A stretch of DNA of 34,576 bases, from the NCBI RefSeq assembly GCF_030065675.1, contig NZ_JASJDK010000097.1, forward strand, positions 1 through 34,576, given 5' to 3'. The notes below the pieces were generated by a model. The model did not search any database and was not told the DNA's origin. It saw only the letters and a program-made list of their open reading frames with translations. Positions 16,300 to 24,884 of the stretch are shown here, one piece after another (positions within the stretch are counted from its first letter, which is position 1; each line of letters begins with the position of its first letter). This stretch comes from Mastigocoleus sp. MO_188.B34. GTDB lineage: Bacteria; Cyanobacteriota; Cyanobacteriia; Cyanobacteriales; Nostocaceae. Made by a program: the position numbers and the translations under genes.

Positions 16300-17345
16300 G
16301 AGTTGGCTGTTTATTCACCTAATCTATTAGTTCTGTAATTTTTAAGACTTTCCGGATTTTGAGTAAAAAATAATACAGTCTATTTTTGTGCTAGCTCACT
16401 ATATTTAAATAGCTACTGCTGTTTATCAATCGATTGGTTTATATTTAAGGAATTTTGATTCCCAATAAATAGTATTAGAGAATACAAATTCATTGAGCTT
16501 ATGGAATTTTATTCTTGTGTTGCTTTAAACTCAATTGTTTTTATTGATTCACATGCAAGTCTTAAGTATTTTAATTTTAAAAAATATCAACAATGAAAAT
16601 ATTATCACCAAGAGAGCATAGTCAACTATGTTAAAGTTAATATTTCATACTTACAAATTATAAAGTCCATTTAATAATAGAAAATGCACGCTTTTTATCA
16701 AGCAAATAGCTCTTGAATATTTTTTTGAAATTCATCATTTTGTAGTTAAAAATACTAACATTATGATGAATTAGGGCTGAATGATCAGTTTCACACAGCG
16801 TGATAGTTAACCTGTGAAACCTATGAATTTAGTTTTTGTAAAAAAGGTATGAGGATATAAGCGTGTAGCATCAATACAAATTTTAGATACAGAGTAAGGA
16901 AAACTCTAAGTATTAGTTGATGTACTAAAAACTAAATTTATGTAGAAATTTTATCTATCAATATTATAGATAAATATATTCAGACAAAATTGTTTATTCT
17001 GTTACAAAAATCATGATGCTATGTATTTATTTTTAGGTATGTATAATAATGCAAGCGGCAAACATAAATATCAAATTTTGTAATTTTAGCTACGATAAAA
17101 TCATTGATAAAAATAAACGAGATAAAGATAATTTAACTAAGATTGCAGCTGAAAATATACCTACCCACACTTCCCACACTCCCCCGTCTCATTTTATCGC
17201 GCTACGAATTTACGTTAGGACATGTATTAACCCTAAAAGCCATACTTGTTAGGCTTTTTACTTTTTACTTTTTACTTTTTACTTTTTACTTTTTACTTTT
17301 TACTTTTTACTTTTTACTTGCGCGTAGCGCTATAAAAAGGATAAT
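16300..17345. other. 1-kb AT-rich spacer without recognisable gene
   Basis: No convincing coding frame was found. A hairpin with 8-bp arms lies near 16790-16830 (GTTTCACA and TGTGAAAC, 17-base gap). The kinase promoter must lie at the 16300 end. The 17254-17319 heptamer array closes the stretch. A small RNA is possible but no known RNA family was recognised. Confidence 0.45.
17254..17319. repeat. Heptanucleotide tandem repeat (CTTTTTA, 9 copies)
   Basis: Nine perfect copies of CTTTTTA plus CTT lie directly downstream of the GTPase gene. Short heptamer arrays (STRR type) are characteristic of heterocyst-forming cyanobacteria. Copy number is likely to vary between strains. Confidence 0.9.
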
Positions 17346-18917
17346 TCACCCGGATTTAATATCACCTTGCTCTACTTCTTCTTCTACTGGTTCCGATTTA
17401 TTAGTTAGGGGTTTTACAACTCGTGCGATCGCTTCTTGGATAAAAGCCTTAACAAACTCATCTCGACGATTGAGTTGAAATTGTTTTTGTACCACTTCTG
17501 TCATTCCTCCATCACCCCAATCTTGATCGTGACGGAAATATTCCACAAAACTTTTTCCAGCAATCCGTGTGAGATAAGCTGCGGTTACGCCTTGGATTGC
17601 TTTACCGATAATTAAGGTACCAATATTTAGCTGTAACGCCGTAGAAACTAATTGTACGGCACCTTTAACAATCCCCAAACTAGTGAGAGTTTTTGCCAAA
17701 GAAAGCGCCAACTCCCGTCCGCGCTCCATATTTAATTCGCAACCATAGATCCTGCCAATTTCCACCACCATTTGTGCATTAACTGCAGCAGTTGCAAGTA
17801 AATCGACAACAGGTAAAGGTGTTACTGAAACTACACCAGCGCTGATCCACTGAAACCGCTCTACAATTTTATCGGCTTGACGGCGACGCTGGGCATCAAT
17901 TAGTTTGCGTGCTTCTTCTCCCAAGCGCATAGATTGCAGCAAAATATTATCTGCAACTAAATCTTCACCTTCGGATCGTAAAATGGCTGCCATTCTGCGC
18001 ATTAACGGTAAAATGTCGAAGTCAGGTTGGAATACGTCCCCACTTTCCAACTCTACAGCTTGGGGATTCGCAGTTATAGCGACAACATCATTAGCTGCAA
18101 TAAATCCTCCTACCCGTTGTCGCAATCTTGCTAAAATTCTTTCTTTATCTTCTTCCGTATACAAATCTATTTTATTAAGTACAACGATCGAGCGCTTACC
18201 AATTTCCGCTAATGCTTGTAATGGCTCATACTCAGAAAGTCGCAGATCGTTATCTACCACAAACAATAGTAAATCTGCTTCAGTCGCCAAAGAACGAGCT
18301 AATTCTTCTCTTTCAGTTCCTGCAACTCCTGCTTCTAAAATTCCAGGTGTATCGGTAATTAATATTTTCCGTTCCAAACCTTTTAGACGCAAACAGTAGG
18401 TTTCTCCCACTTGGGTCGTTCCCATTGGTGAATCCACTTTCCCAACCATGCGACCAATTATGGCATTAACCAAAGAAGTTTTACCTGCGCTTCCCGTTCC
18501 AAACACTACTACCTGAATTTCACCACGGGTTAAACTAACTTCAATTTCTCGAGATTTAGTGAGTAAAGCTTGGCGGGTCACTTCATCTTGAATTTGTTCA
18601 ACCTGTTGTTTAACAGCTTTGAGGGTTGAAGAAGCAACTTCTGTTCTGGCTTCTGGAATTTTTAATTGGGGGGTTTTCCTCCCAGAACGTCCTCGGGTAC
18701 GTTGTTCTCCGACTTTAATTATCCAAATGTAGTAAACAAAAGCTGCAATAATCACTCCAATTAGGACGATTAGTAATAATAACAATAAATTGCCCAAAAA
18801 AGGAGAAGAATATGACAACTGCCAATACAGTCGCGACAAAGAGTCAATCAGCCACAGGCTGAGTGCCAAAATAACAATCAGACCGATAATCAGCGTAACT
18901 AGGCGCGATACAGGCAT
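17346..18917 (-). CDS. Membrane-anchored GTPase with DUF697-type C-terminal domain
   Basis: The 523-residue protein has two N-terminal hydrophobic segments (about residues 6-28 and 41-67), then a GTPase domain with G1 GTGSAGKTSL (about 138), a Thr-containing switch (SPMGTTQVG), G3 DTPG (about 188) and G4 NKID (about 247). The C-terminal ~150 residues contain the ISAGVVSVTPLPVVDLLATA and AAYLTRIAGKSFVEYF signatures of the DUF697 family, whose hydrophobic helices probably contact the membrane. The family is widespread and conserved in cyanobacteria; its cellular role is not established. A GTP-dependent switch or membrane-remodelling function is plausible. The heptamer array follows the stop codon. 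Confidence 0.88.
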   Translation of the reverse strand: MPVSRLVTLIIGLIVILALSLWLIDSLSRLYWQLSYSSPFLGNLLLLLLIVLIGVIIAAFVYYIWIIKVGEQRTRGRSGRKTPQLKIPEARTEVASSTLKAVKQQVEQIQDEVTRQALLTKSREIEVSLTRGEIQVVVFGTGSAGKTSLVNAIIGRMVGKVDSPMGTTQVGETYCLRLKGLERKILITDTPGILEAGVAGTEREELARSLATEADLLLFVVDNDLRLSEYEPLQALAEIGKRSIVVLNKIDLYTEEDKERILARLRQRVGGFIAANDVVAITANPQAVELESGDVFQPDFDILPLMRRMAAILRSEGEDLVADNILLQSMRLGEEARKLIDAQRRRQADKIVERFQWISAGVVSVTPLPVVDLLATAAVNAQMVVEIGRIYGCELNMERGRELALSLAKTLTSLGIVKGAVQLVSTALQLNIGTLIIGKAIQGVTAAYLTRIAGKSFVEYFRHDQDWGDGGMTEVVQKQFQLNRRDEFVKAFIQEAIARVVKPLTNKSEPVEEEVEQGDIKSG

Positions 18918-18996
18918 TAGATCAGAATGAGCAGTTATGGGAAATGCATATGATTTTCATCTTAATCGGTTGCTTGGTTCTCATTGCAATAATTTA

Positions 18997-19024
18997 TAAA
19001 TGGTAAATGGTAAATGGTAAATGG
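18997..19024. repeat. Heptanucleotide tandem repeat (TAAATGG, 4 copies)
   Basis: Four perfect copies lie in the divergent spacer between the GTPase and VWA genes. This is an STRR-type array like the others in the window. Confidence 0.85.
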
Positions 19025-19392
19025 TAATTAGTATACGCCCGTACTGCTAACGCAGTGTTAGCGAAGCGTGAAGCGTAAGTGTCATATGGTAATTGATAAG
19101 TGTAGCCCGTGAAGGCACAGTATTAGCCATTAACTGTTTACTGGTAACTGTTAACTGACAACTGTTACAAGAATACTGATTTTAAGACATATGGTAAGTA
19201 TTTAAATAGACATGATAGTACTTTGATACTGTAAATTTTTAGTTATTTCTAGTTCTGTTTTGTTTTTATAGTCTGGTTTCAAAAACAATCGAGAGAAAAT
19301 TATAAAAAAATAAGCTTGAATAATTAATATTTGTTTTGAATTTATTTTTAACTTATTAGATTGAACTTACTTTGGATTGAGCTTAAATTTGA

Positions 19393-19436
19393 ATTGAACT
19401 GAAATTGAACTGAAATTGAACTGAAATTGAACTGAA
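19393..19436 (+). repeat. 11-bp tandem repeat abutting the VWA start codon (4 copies)
   Basis: ATTGAACTGAA is repeated four times without change and ends three bases before the ATG at 19440. It replaces any recognisable Shine-Dalgarno sequence. The period is close to one DNA helical turn. Confidence 0.85.
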
Positions 19437-19439
19437 AAT

Positions 19440-20588
19440 ATGTCCCAAAACCCCCAAGATGAACGTCTACGACGCTGGAGACTCATTCTCGGCAGCGCCC
19501 AAGATGGTACTGCCTGTAAATTGAGTGGTGCTGATGTTACCATCGATAACTCCCTAAACGCATTATATGACTCAGAACGCTCTGCCGGGTTGGGGAGTTC
19601 TTCACCTAAAGTAGCTCGCTGGTTGGGTGATATCCGTACATATTTTCCCTCATCAGTTGTTAAGGTTATGCAAAAAGACGCACTCGAACGCCTTAACTTG
19701 CGACAAATGTTACTACAGCCAGAAATGCTCGAAGCTGTGGAGCCAGATGTACATTTAGTTGCAAATTTGCTGTCTTTAAGCGGCGTAATGCCAAGCAAAA
19801 CTAAGGATACCGCCCGTCAGATCGTTCGTGGGGTTGTGGAAGAATTGCAACGCAAATTAACAAACCCGACCCGTCAGGCTGTCATGGGAAGTCTTAATCG
19901 CACTATCCGTAACCGTCGACCTCGTCATAACGAAATTGACTGGAACCGCACTATCCGCGCTAATCTCAAACATTATCAGTCGGAATATCGAACAATTATT
20001 CCAGAAATTCGCATCGGTTATGGACGAAAACGCAGTTCTTTACGCAATATTATTTTGTGTATCGATCAAAGTGGTTCGATGGCAACTTCTGTAGTTTATG
20101 CGGGTATTTTTGGAGCGGTTTTGGCTTCACTACCTGCTATTCAAACGCGGATCGTTGTTTTTGATACGGCTGTTGTAGATTTAACAGATGAGGCTCAAGA
20201 TCCAGTAGATTTACTATTCGGCACTCAGTTGGGAGGGGGTACAGATATCAACCGTGCTTTGGCTTATTGTCAAGGATTTGTACAAAAACCCCAAGATACA
20301 ATTTTGGTGCTGATTAGCGATCTGTATGAAGGTGGTAACCGGCAAGAAATGCTAAAACGGGTTGCTGCATTAGTCAATTCTGGGGTGCAAGTAATTACTT
20401 TACTCGCATTAAACGACGAAGGTGCACCCATGTACGATCGCAGAGTTGCGTCAGAATTTTCCCAAATGAATATTCCGGCTTTTGCTTGTAGTCCCGATAA
20501 ATTTCCGGATTTAATGGCTGCTGCAATTCAAAAACAAGACATCGGACAATGGGCTGCGGCAAATGATATTGTGACAAGCCGGAGTTAA
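19440..20588 (+). CDS. VWA domain protein, YehP-like (MoxR-associated type)
   Basis: The 382-residue protein matches, from memory, the layout of E. coli YehP: an N-terminal RRWRLILGSA opening, an all-helical region with ARQIVRGVVEELQRKL, then a VWA domain. The MIDAS metal site is intact: DQSGSM (about residue 208), GGGTDI (about 265) and SDLYEGG (about 294). VWA proteins of this class typically act with a MoxR AAA+ ATPase as metal-dependent adaptors. No YehL-type MoxR is adjacent, but a different MoxR lies 4.3 kb downstream on the same strand. The start is fixed by similarity to YehP; the 11-bp repeat lies directly upstream. Confidence 0.85.
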   Translation: MSQNPQDERLRRWRLILGSAQDGTACKLSGADVTIDNSLNALYDSERSAGLGSSSPKVARWLGDIRTYFPSSVVKVMQKDALERLNLRQMLLQPEMLEAVEPDVHLVANLLSLSGVMPSKTKDTARQIVRGVVEELQRKLTNPTRQAVMGSLNRTIRNRRPRHNEIDWNRTIRANLKHYQSEYRTIIPEIRIGYGRKRSSLRNIILCIDQSGSMATSVVYAGIFGAVLASLPAIQTRIVVFDTAVVDLTDEAQDPVDLLFGTQLGGGTDINRALAYCQGFVQKPQDTILVLISDLYEGGNRQEMLKRVAALVNSGVQVITLLALNDEGAPMYDRRVASEFSQMNIPAFACSPDKFPDLMAAAIQKQDIGQWAAANDIVTSRS

Positions 20589-20738
20589 ATCCATTGCTTA
20601 AATCCAAACAAATTATGACAAATAAGTCATGACAAGTAATTTAGTTGTCGTTGGTTATTGGGATTTATTTGCACAGAGCTAATTTAACTTTTGGGATTTT
20701 TTTGGGGTTCTCTAATTCCCTGTTTTCCAAACCATTTG

Positions 20739-20761
20739 GAGACGTAGTACTACTACGTCTC
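20739..20761. repeat. Palindrome copy B (arms GAGACGTAGTA, single central base)
   Basis: GAGACGTAGTA and TACTACGTCTC flank one C. It shares GAGACGTA with copies A (7562) and C (34080) but has a different core. It lies between the convergent VWA and small membrane protein genes. Confidence 0.75.
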
Positions 20762-20805
20762 TATCTGCTTTTAACTAAAAAACTTTTTTTTACAGCAAAT
20801 CCTAA

Positions 20806-21141
20806 TTATCTTTCCCTCTGATGCACACTTTTAGTTGGTGATGAAAATTGCAGATAGCGACGCCACATTTGTCTTCCCAAAAATATTAAACTAATAATCT
20901 GCTGGAATTGTTGGATTCGTAGTTGCAATAATTTGTGCTCGTAACGGAGATTACTAATACGATCTTTACCCAAACAAATAGTATGTGGTGTTTTACTTAG
21001 TAATTTACCTGTACTAATCTCAATCGCAACAAAACAATCAGCTACTATAGTCAGTTTTTTTTTCATTAGCCAGATTTTATTTGCTGCGCCAAATAATATC
21101 AGTGAAATAATTGTATTTATGATGACAACAAAAGTTACCAT
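20806..21141 (-). CDS. Small membrane protein, conserved cyanobacterial hypothetical (probable)
   Basis: This 111-residue frame starts with an ATG, has a hydrophobic N-terminal segment (about residues 2-27), then VADCFVAIEISTGKLLSKTP and a helical region YEHKLLQLRIQQFQQIISL. The plan, one N-terminal membrane helix and a glutamine-rich helix with a conserved central strand, recalls small cyanobacterial hypothetical proteins known to me only by pattern. It is the sole minus-strand gene within the VWA-LRV-MoxR stretch and converges with the VWA gene. No function is recognised. No ribosome site is obvious. Confidence 0.55.
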   Translation of the reverse strand: MVTFVVIINTIISLILFGAANKIWLMKKKLTIVADCFVAIEISTGKLLSKTPHTICLGKDRISNLRYEHKLLQLRIQQFQQIISLIFLGRQMWRRYLQFSSPTKSVHQRER

Positions 21142-21588
21142 TACTGAATGCGCTAGAACTTCCGGAAATAATTACTCAATAATTCTAAGCTTTTTATTCA
21201 TTAATTTCCGAATTATCTGATTTTATTTATTGTTAAAAATTGATATTGGATATCAAGTGTAGTTAATTACTAATATCATTCATATGTTCTTGTAGTAAAA
21301 TTCTATAATGTAATTTCAGAGATTTTTCATAATCTTCATAATTCTCATAATATTGTTTGCGATTTACCTATTATGTATTTATAAATACATGGAACCAATA
21401 GTAATAGGATAAATAATAATATTCAATTTGTTTAAAATTAATCATTGATTAAAAAATAAAATCGAGCATTGTTATTTATTTAAATTAATTTTCCCAAAAA
21501 TTGTCTCCTTACATACAAAATACTAACATCTATAAATCTTAGTTGCTTTAATATAAATAATAATGGGTTAATACTTAAATAAAAAACT
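21142..21588. other. AT-rich spacer without gene
   Basis: It lies between the divergent small membrane protein and the first LRV gene. The region is highly AT-rich, with short ATTATTTAT-like motifs; no promoter can be named. No Shine-Dalgarno sequence precedes the LRV ATG. Confidence 0.4.
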
Positions 21589-22239
21589 ATGGATTCAAAT
21601 CTAGAGGAAGAGGTATTAAATCCTAATACTTCAGCCAGTCGTCTTAGAGAGTTATCCAAAAGTTTAGATCGAGAAGTTCGCCAAGCGATCGTCAAAAATC
21701 CGAATACACCACCAGATGTATTAGTCAGACTATTCGATAAATTTCCACTTCAAGTTTTACATAATCCTGCATTAAGTTTAATTTTACTAGAAAGACCTAA
21801 TTTTTTAATAGAAATTTATGAATCTAATAAGTTAGTATTTCACAAATATCAATTAACTGATTTTTTTTATAATTGGGCAATATTTCATGTTAATGAGAGT
21901 ATTCGCAGTGCAGTTGCATCTAGTTCAAAAACACCCGAACATTATTTAGAGCAATTATCTGACGATAAAAATTCATTTGTTCGTCTTCAAGTAGCAGCTA
22001 ATTATAATTCTTCTGCTTGTACTTTAAAAAAGCTTGCTTTAGATAGAGATAATTCTGTGAGAAAAGCTGTTGCTCGGAATCCTAGTGTTCCAATCGATAT
22101 TTTGAAAGAGTTAGCAAGAGATGAAACTGCGGAGGTACGTCGGGAAGTTGCAGCTAATCACAATACACCCTTTAATATACTGGCAAAATTAGCTCAAGAT
22201 CCAAGTCTTATAGTGAGAGCTAGTTGTTACGAAGAATAA
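21589..22239 (+). CDS. Leucine-rich repeat variant (LRV) protein, short
   Basis: The 216-residue protein consists of about six LRV units: NPNTSASRLRELSKS, NPNTPPDVLVRLFDK, SSKTPEHYLEQLSDD, NYNSSACTLKKLALDR, NPSVPIDILKELARDE and NHNTPFNILAKLAQDP, each following a VRxxVAxN stretch. LRV repeats form a right-handed helical superhelix like HEAT/ARM arrays and bind proteins. After the second unit the array is broken by an insert of ~60 residues (FPLQVLHNP... LLERPNFLIEI...) shared with the larger LRV protein downstream. The Cys-rich iron-sulfur motif of the Azotobacter LRV protein is absent. The gene probably belongs with the neighbouring LRV, MoxR and VWA genes. Confidence 0.8.
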   Translation: MDSNLEEEVLNPNTSASRLRELSKSLDREVRQAIVKNPNTPPDVLVRLFDKFPLQVLHNPALSLILLERPNFLIEIYESNKLVFHKYQLTDFFYNWAIFHVNESIRSAVASSSKTPEHYLEQLSDDKNSFVRLQVAANYNSSACTLKKLALDRDNSVRKAVARNPSVPIDILKELARDETAEVRREVAANHNTPFNILAKLAQDPSLIVRASCYEE

Positions 22240-22744
22240 TTTTTTGAAAGTAGGGAACAGGGAAAATAATATAGATGTAAATGTGTAGTTCGGAAGTGTA
22301 TATTTTACTTGAACACAAATAGAGAACAGTATGTTTATTCAAAATATATATTAATTAGCCTATTAATCAAATTAATATGTAAAGTGTATACTAGAAAATT
22401 ACACAATAACTTAATTATAATAATATATTATTAACCAAAAAAGAATTCGTGTTATTTAGTGGTTGAAATTGGAACTAAGTATTTATAAGAATCACATCAT
22501 GCTTTTTTAAGCATAAATTTTCTACTCTCTATTTTATATTCCTATTTATAAATATAAATTTAATAGTCAAAGTGGATTACTATATTAGTCAGTCAAACGA
22601 AATTCAATCATACATTAAGAAATACATTAAGACATACATAAAAATATATCGCTAAATATTCTTATTGCTTGCCCAGTTTGTCAATTTTTGTTGTCAGGGA
22701 TTTATCTCAACAGTAATCAAATCGGCATTATAAGGGCTACCAAA
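22240..22744. other. AT-rich spacer between the two LRV genes
   Basis: No coding region is seen. GGGAACAGGG occurs just after the first LRV gene. The 5' edge of the second LRV frame can be extended to TTG at 22688, but the better start is 22745. Confidence 0.4.
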
Positions 22745-24553
22745 ATGCACTTAACTCCGGAACAACAAGCAGCTGACGAAAATACTAAACCTGAAATATT
22801 AAGGATTCTTGCCAAACAAAATATAGAGCTAGCACGATTAGTCGCAAGAAATTCTAATACCGATCCCGAACTATTAAAAGATTTAGCAACTAGTGAAGAT
22901 AATTTAACTCTTGCAGGAGTAACACTTAATCCTAATACACCAAAAGATATTTTACTTAAGTTAGCATCTAAATTTCCAAGAGAATTTTTAGCAAATTCAG
23001 TCATTAATTTACTATTAATTGAAAATCCAAATTTTTATGTAGAAATACCTTTCTGGGCATTAATAAACCTATTAAAACAAGATAATCTACCACTGTGGTT
23101 ATTACTTGGTGCTGCAAATCGTGATAATTCAGCAGTTTTAATTGCTGTAGCTAAACATCCCCAAACTTCACAAGATATTCTTCAGCAATTAGCAATTAAA
23201 AGCAAATATGATGATGCTTTGGGTTTATGTATTGTTAAACGCAAAGACCTAAGTGAAAGGGTATTAGAAAAATTAGTAAAATACAGTACCACTTCTGTAC
23301 GTCGTTATTTGGCTAGTCAAATCAAAACTCCCCCCAACATTTTGGGAAAAATTGCAGAACACTCAGAATTAAATTGGAATGATGATATTGAAATTCAGAT
23401 AAGAATAGCGAAACACCCACATACACCCACACATGTTTTAGAAAAACTGATTGGGAAAGGACATAGCAAAGCTAAAAAAGCCATAGCTTTACGCTCCAAT
23501 TTATCAAAGAAATTGATAGTCCGATTAGCAATGGATTATAGAGTTCATGAAATGAGATTTCTGGCTTACAACCGTTATCTACCTGGCGACTTACTTGCAG
23601 AATTAATCCAACATCCCGAGCTAAGGGTACGTCAAATGGTCGTTAGACATCCCAACGTACCTAAAAATGTCTTAGTACAAGCTGTGGAAGTACACCAACT
23701 ACGTTTATTTGTTGCGGAAAACCCCCATACTCCCGCCGAAATTCTTTTTCAACTTACTAAAGAGAGTCGGGGTGATGTACTCAAAGCTGTAGCGGAAAAT
23801 CCCAATAGTCCAGCATTTGTACTTGAAAAACTATCAAAAAATCCTTTATATGATTTGTTGTTAGCCCAACATCCGAATACTTCCCCCGAAGTGATGGAAA
23901 AAGTTTTATGGCGTTTAGCAATGAACGAACGTTTATCAATTCGTAAGTATGTTGCTCAACATCCCCAGACTCCTTTGAGAATATTAATGCAATGGGTCAA
24001 AACATCACCAGAAGTTCGTCGTGAAATTGCAAAAAATGTCAATACACCCGAACACATTTTGGAAAAACTTGCGCTGAGTTCGTGGAAAAAAATACGTCGT
24101 AATGTCGCCCGAAATCCTAATACACCAGCATTTGTCTTGGAAAAACTTGCTAGCGATCACCATTTAGAAGTACGTCAAGCTGTAGCGAGAAATCCTAATA
24201 CACCAGAACACGTGCTTACAGAACTAGTTCGATATTCGGATTTAAGGTTATGTATTGTCAAAAATCCCAACACACCGGCGTTAGTATTGGAAAAATTATC
24301 AGAATTTCATAGATATTGTACTTTGGTGTTGGAACATCCCAACACAACAAAAAATGTCCGTTTAAAAATATTGAAAATTTTAGCTGACAGTTTTGTCAGA
24401 AAAGAAAGACTAAGAGCTGCTCAACATTCAGAAACACCCATTGACATCTTAGAAAAATTAGCTGTGGATGAAGAGATAGAAGTTCGTAAATTTGCTCAGC
24501 GATCGCTCAAAGTATTGCATTCATCAAAGAAAAACTATCCCGATCAATGTTAA
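22745..24553 (+). CDS. Leucine-rich repeat variant (LRV) protein, long
   Basis: A ~602-residue protein built of about twenty LRV units of ~24 residues with the consensus VRxxVAxNPNTPxxVLExLA; clean examples are VARNPNTPAFVLEKLASDHH and VARNPNTPEHVLTELV. Near the N-terminus, after two units, the array is interrupted by a segment with FPREFLANS, LLLIENPNFYVEI and a Trp/Leu-rich helix, matching the insert in the shorter LRV protein. No catalytic domain, signal peptide or Cys cluster is seen. It should be a cytoplasmic protein-binding solenoid, perhaps the scaffold or substrate receptor for the MoxR/VWA pair that follows. An AAGGG ribosome site eight bases before the ATG at 22745 decides the start over an in-frame TTG at 22688. 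Confidence 0.85.
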   Translation: MHLTPEQQAADENTKPEILRILAKQNIELARLVARNSNTDPELLKDLATSEDNLTLAGVTLNPNTPKDILLKLASKFPREFLANSVINLLLIENPNFYVEIPFWALINLLKQDNLPLWLLLGAANRDNSAVLIAVAKHPQTSQDILQQLAIKSKYDDALGLCIVKRKDLSERVLEKLVKYSTTSVRRYLASQIKTPPNILGKIAEHSELNWNDDIEIQIRIAKHPHTPTHVLEKLIGKGHSKAKKAIALRSNLSKKLIVRLAMDYRVHEMRFLAYNRYLPGDLLAELIQHPELRVRQMVVRHPNVPKNVLVQAVEVHQLRLFVAENPHTPAEILFQLTKESRGDVLKAVAENPNSPAFVLEKLSKNPLYDLLLAQHPNTSPEVMEKVLWRLAMNERLSIRKYVAQHPQTPLRILMQWVKTSPEVRREIAKNVNTPEHILEKLALSSWKKIRRNVARNPNTPAFVLEKLASDHHLEVRQAVARNPNTPEHVLTELVRYSDLRLCIVKNPNTPALVLEKLSEFHRYCTLVLEHPNTTKNVRLKILKILADSFVRKERLRAAQHSETPIDILEKLAVDEEIEVRKFAQRSLKVLHSSKKNYPDQC

Positions 24554-24884
24554 CTCCCGGTGCAAATTAAATTATCTGATTGGAGGAGGGAACAGGAAAT
24601 TTTACTGTTACAGGAGAGAACAGGGAACCGTGAACAGAAAGTGGTAACTGTCAACTGATATAAAGTTCTTGGAGCTGTAGCGAATCACTCTAGCACTCTT
24701 CAAAAATTTTTGGAACAATTAGCAAGTAAAAAAAATAGGGTGTGTAATCTCAAATCTACATGAAGTTACGCAAAATGTAGTTTCAAAATCTAATTGATTT
24801 AGATTTAAAACCTGATTAATTCAGTAAACCCTAATTAAGCAATCTATTTGTCTGACCTATCCGCAGGACATAATCTAAAATTCT
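24554..24884. other. Spacer with orphan LRV fragment
   Basis: Between the LRV and MoxR genes. It has GGGAACAGG-type motifs (24590-24640) and the LRV remnant at 24659-24763. The rest is AT-rich and probably holds the MoxR gene's promoter. Confidence 0.45.
24659..24763 (+). pseudogene. Orphan LRV repeat fragment
   Basis: The frame reads YKVLGAVANHSSTLQKFLEQ followed by LASKK and ends at TGA (24761-24763). This is one LRV unit (VLGAVANHSSTLQKFLEQLA). It has no start codon and is preceded by TGA. It is either the former 3' end of the long LRV gene, lost to an earlier stop, or a duplicated unit that decayed. Confidence 0.65.

Larger units (their letters stand above)
18918..19439. other. Divergent promoter region with two tandem repeats
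   Basis: The GTPase and VWA genes diverge from here. It carries the heptamer TAAATGG four times (18997-19024), a small inverted repeat GCTAAC-GCAGT-GTTAGC near 19048, many TGGTAAxxG-type short repeats, and an 11-bp repeat at the VWA start. No gene is seen. Confidence 0.5.

Noticed and set aside
17049-17252. 67-residue plus-strand frame
   Set aside because: Composition drifts into PTHTSHTPPS spacer sequence typical of non-coding DNA here; no ribosome site.
17254-17319. Possible CRISPR array
   Set aside because: Unit is 7 bp with no spacers; it is a simple tandem repeat.
17143-17478. 111-residue plus-strand frame with FTFYFLL repeats
   Set aside because: It is produced by the CTTTTTA heptamer array and runs antisense into the GTPase gene.
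19367-19798. 143-residue minus-strand frame
   Set aside because: Antisense to the well-supported VWA gene; its tail is only the 11-bp repeat translated.
19440-20588. Calling the first VWA gene yehP with its full enterobacterial partner set
   Set aside because: Only the VWA protein resembles the yeh locus; YehL-type MoxR, WGR and SWIM proteins are not in the window, so no gene symbol was assigned.
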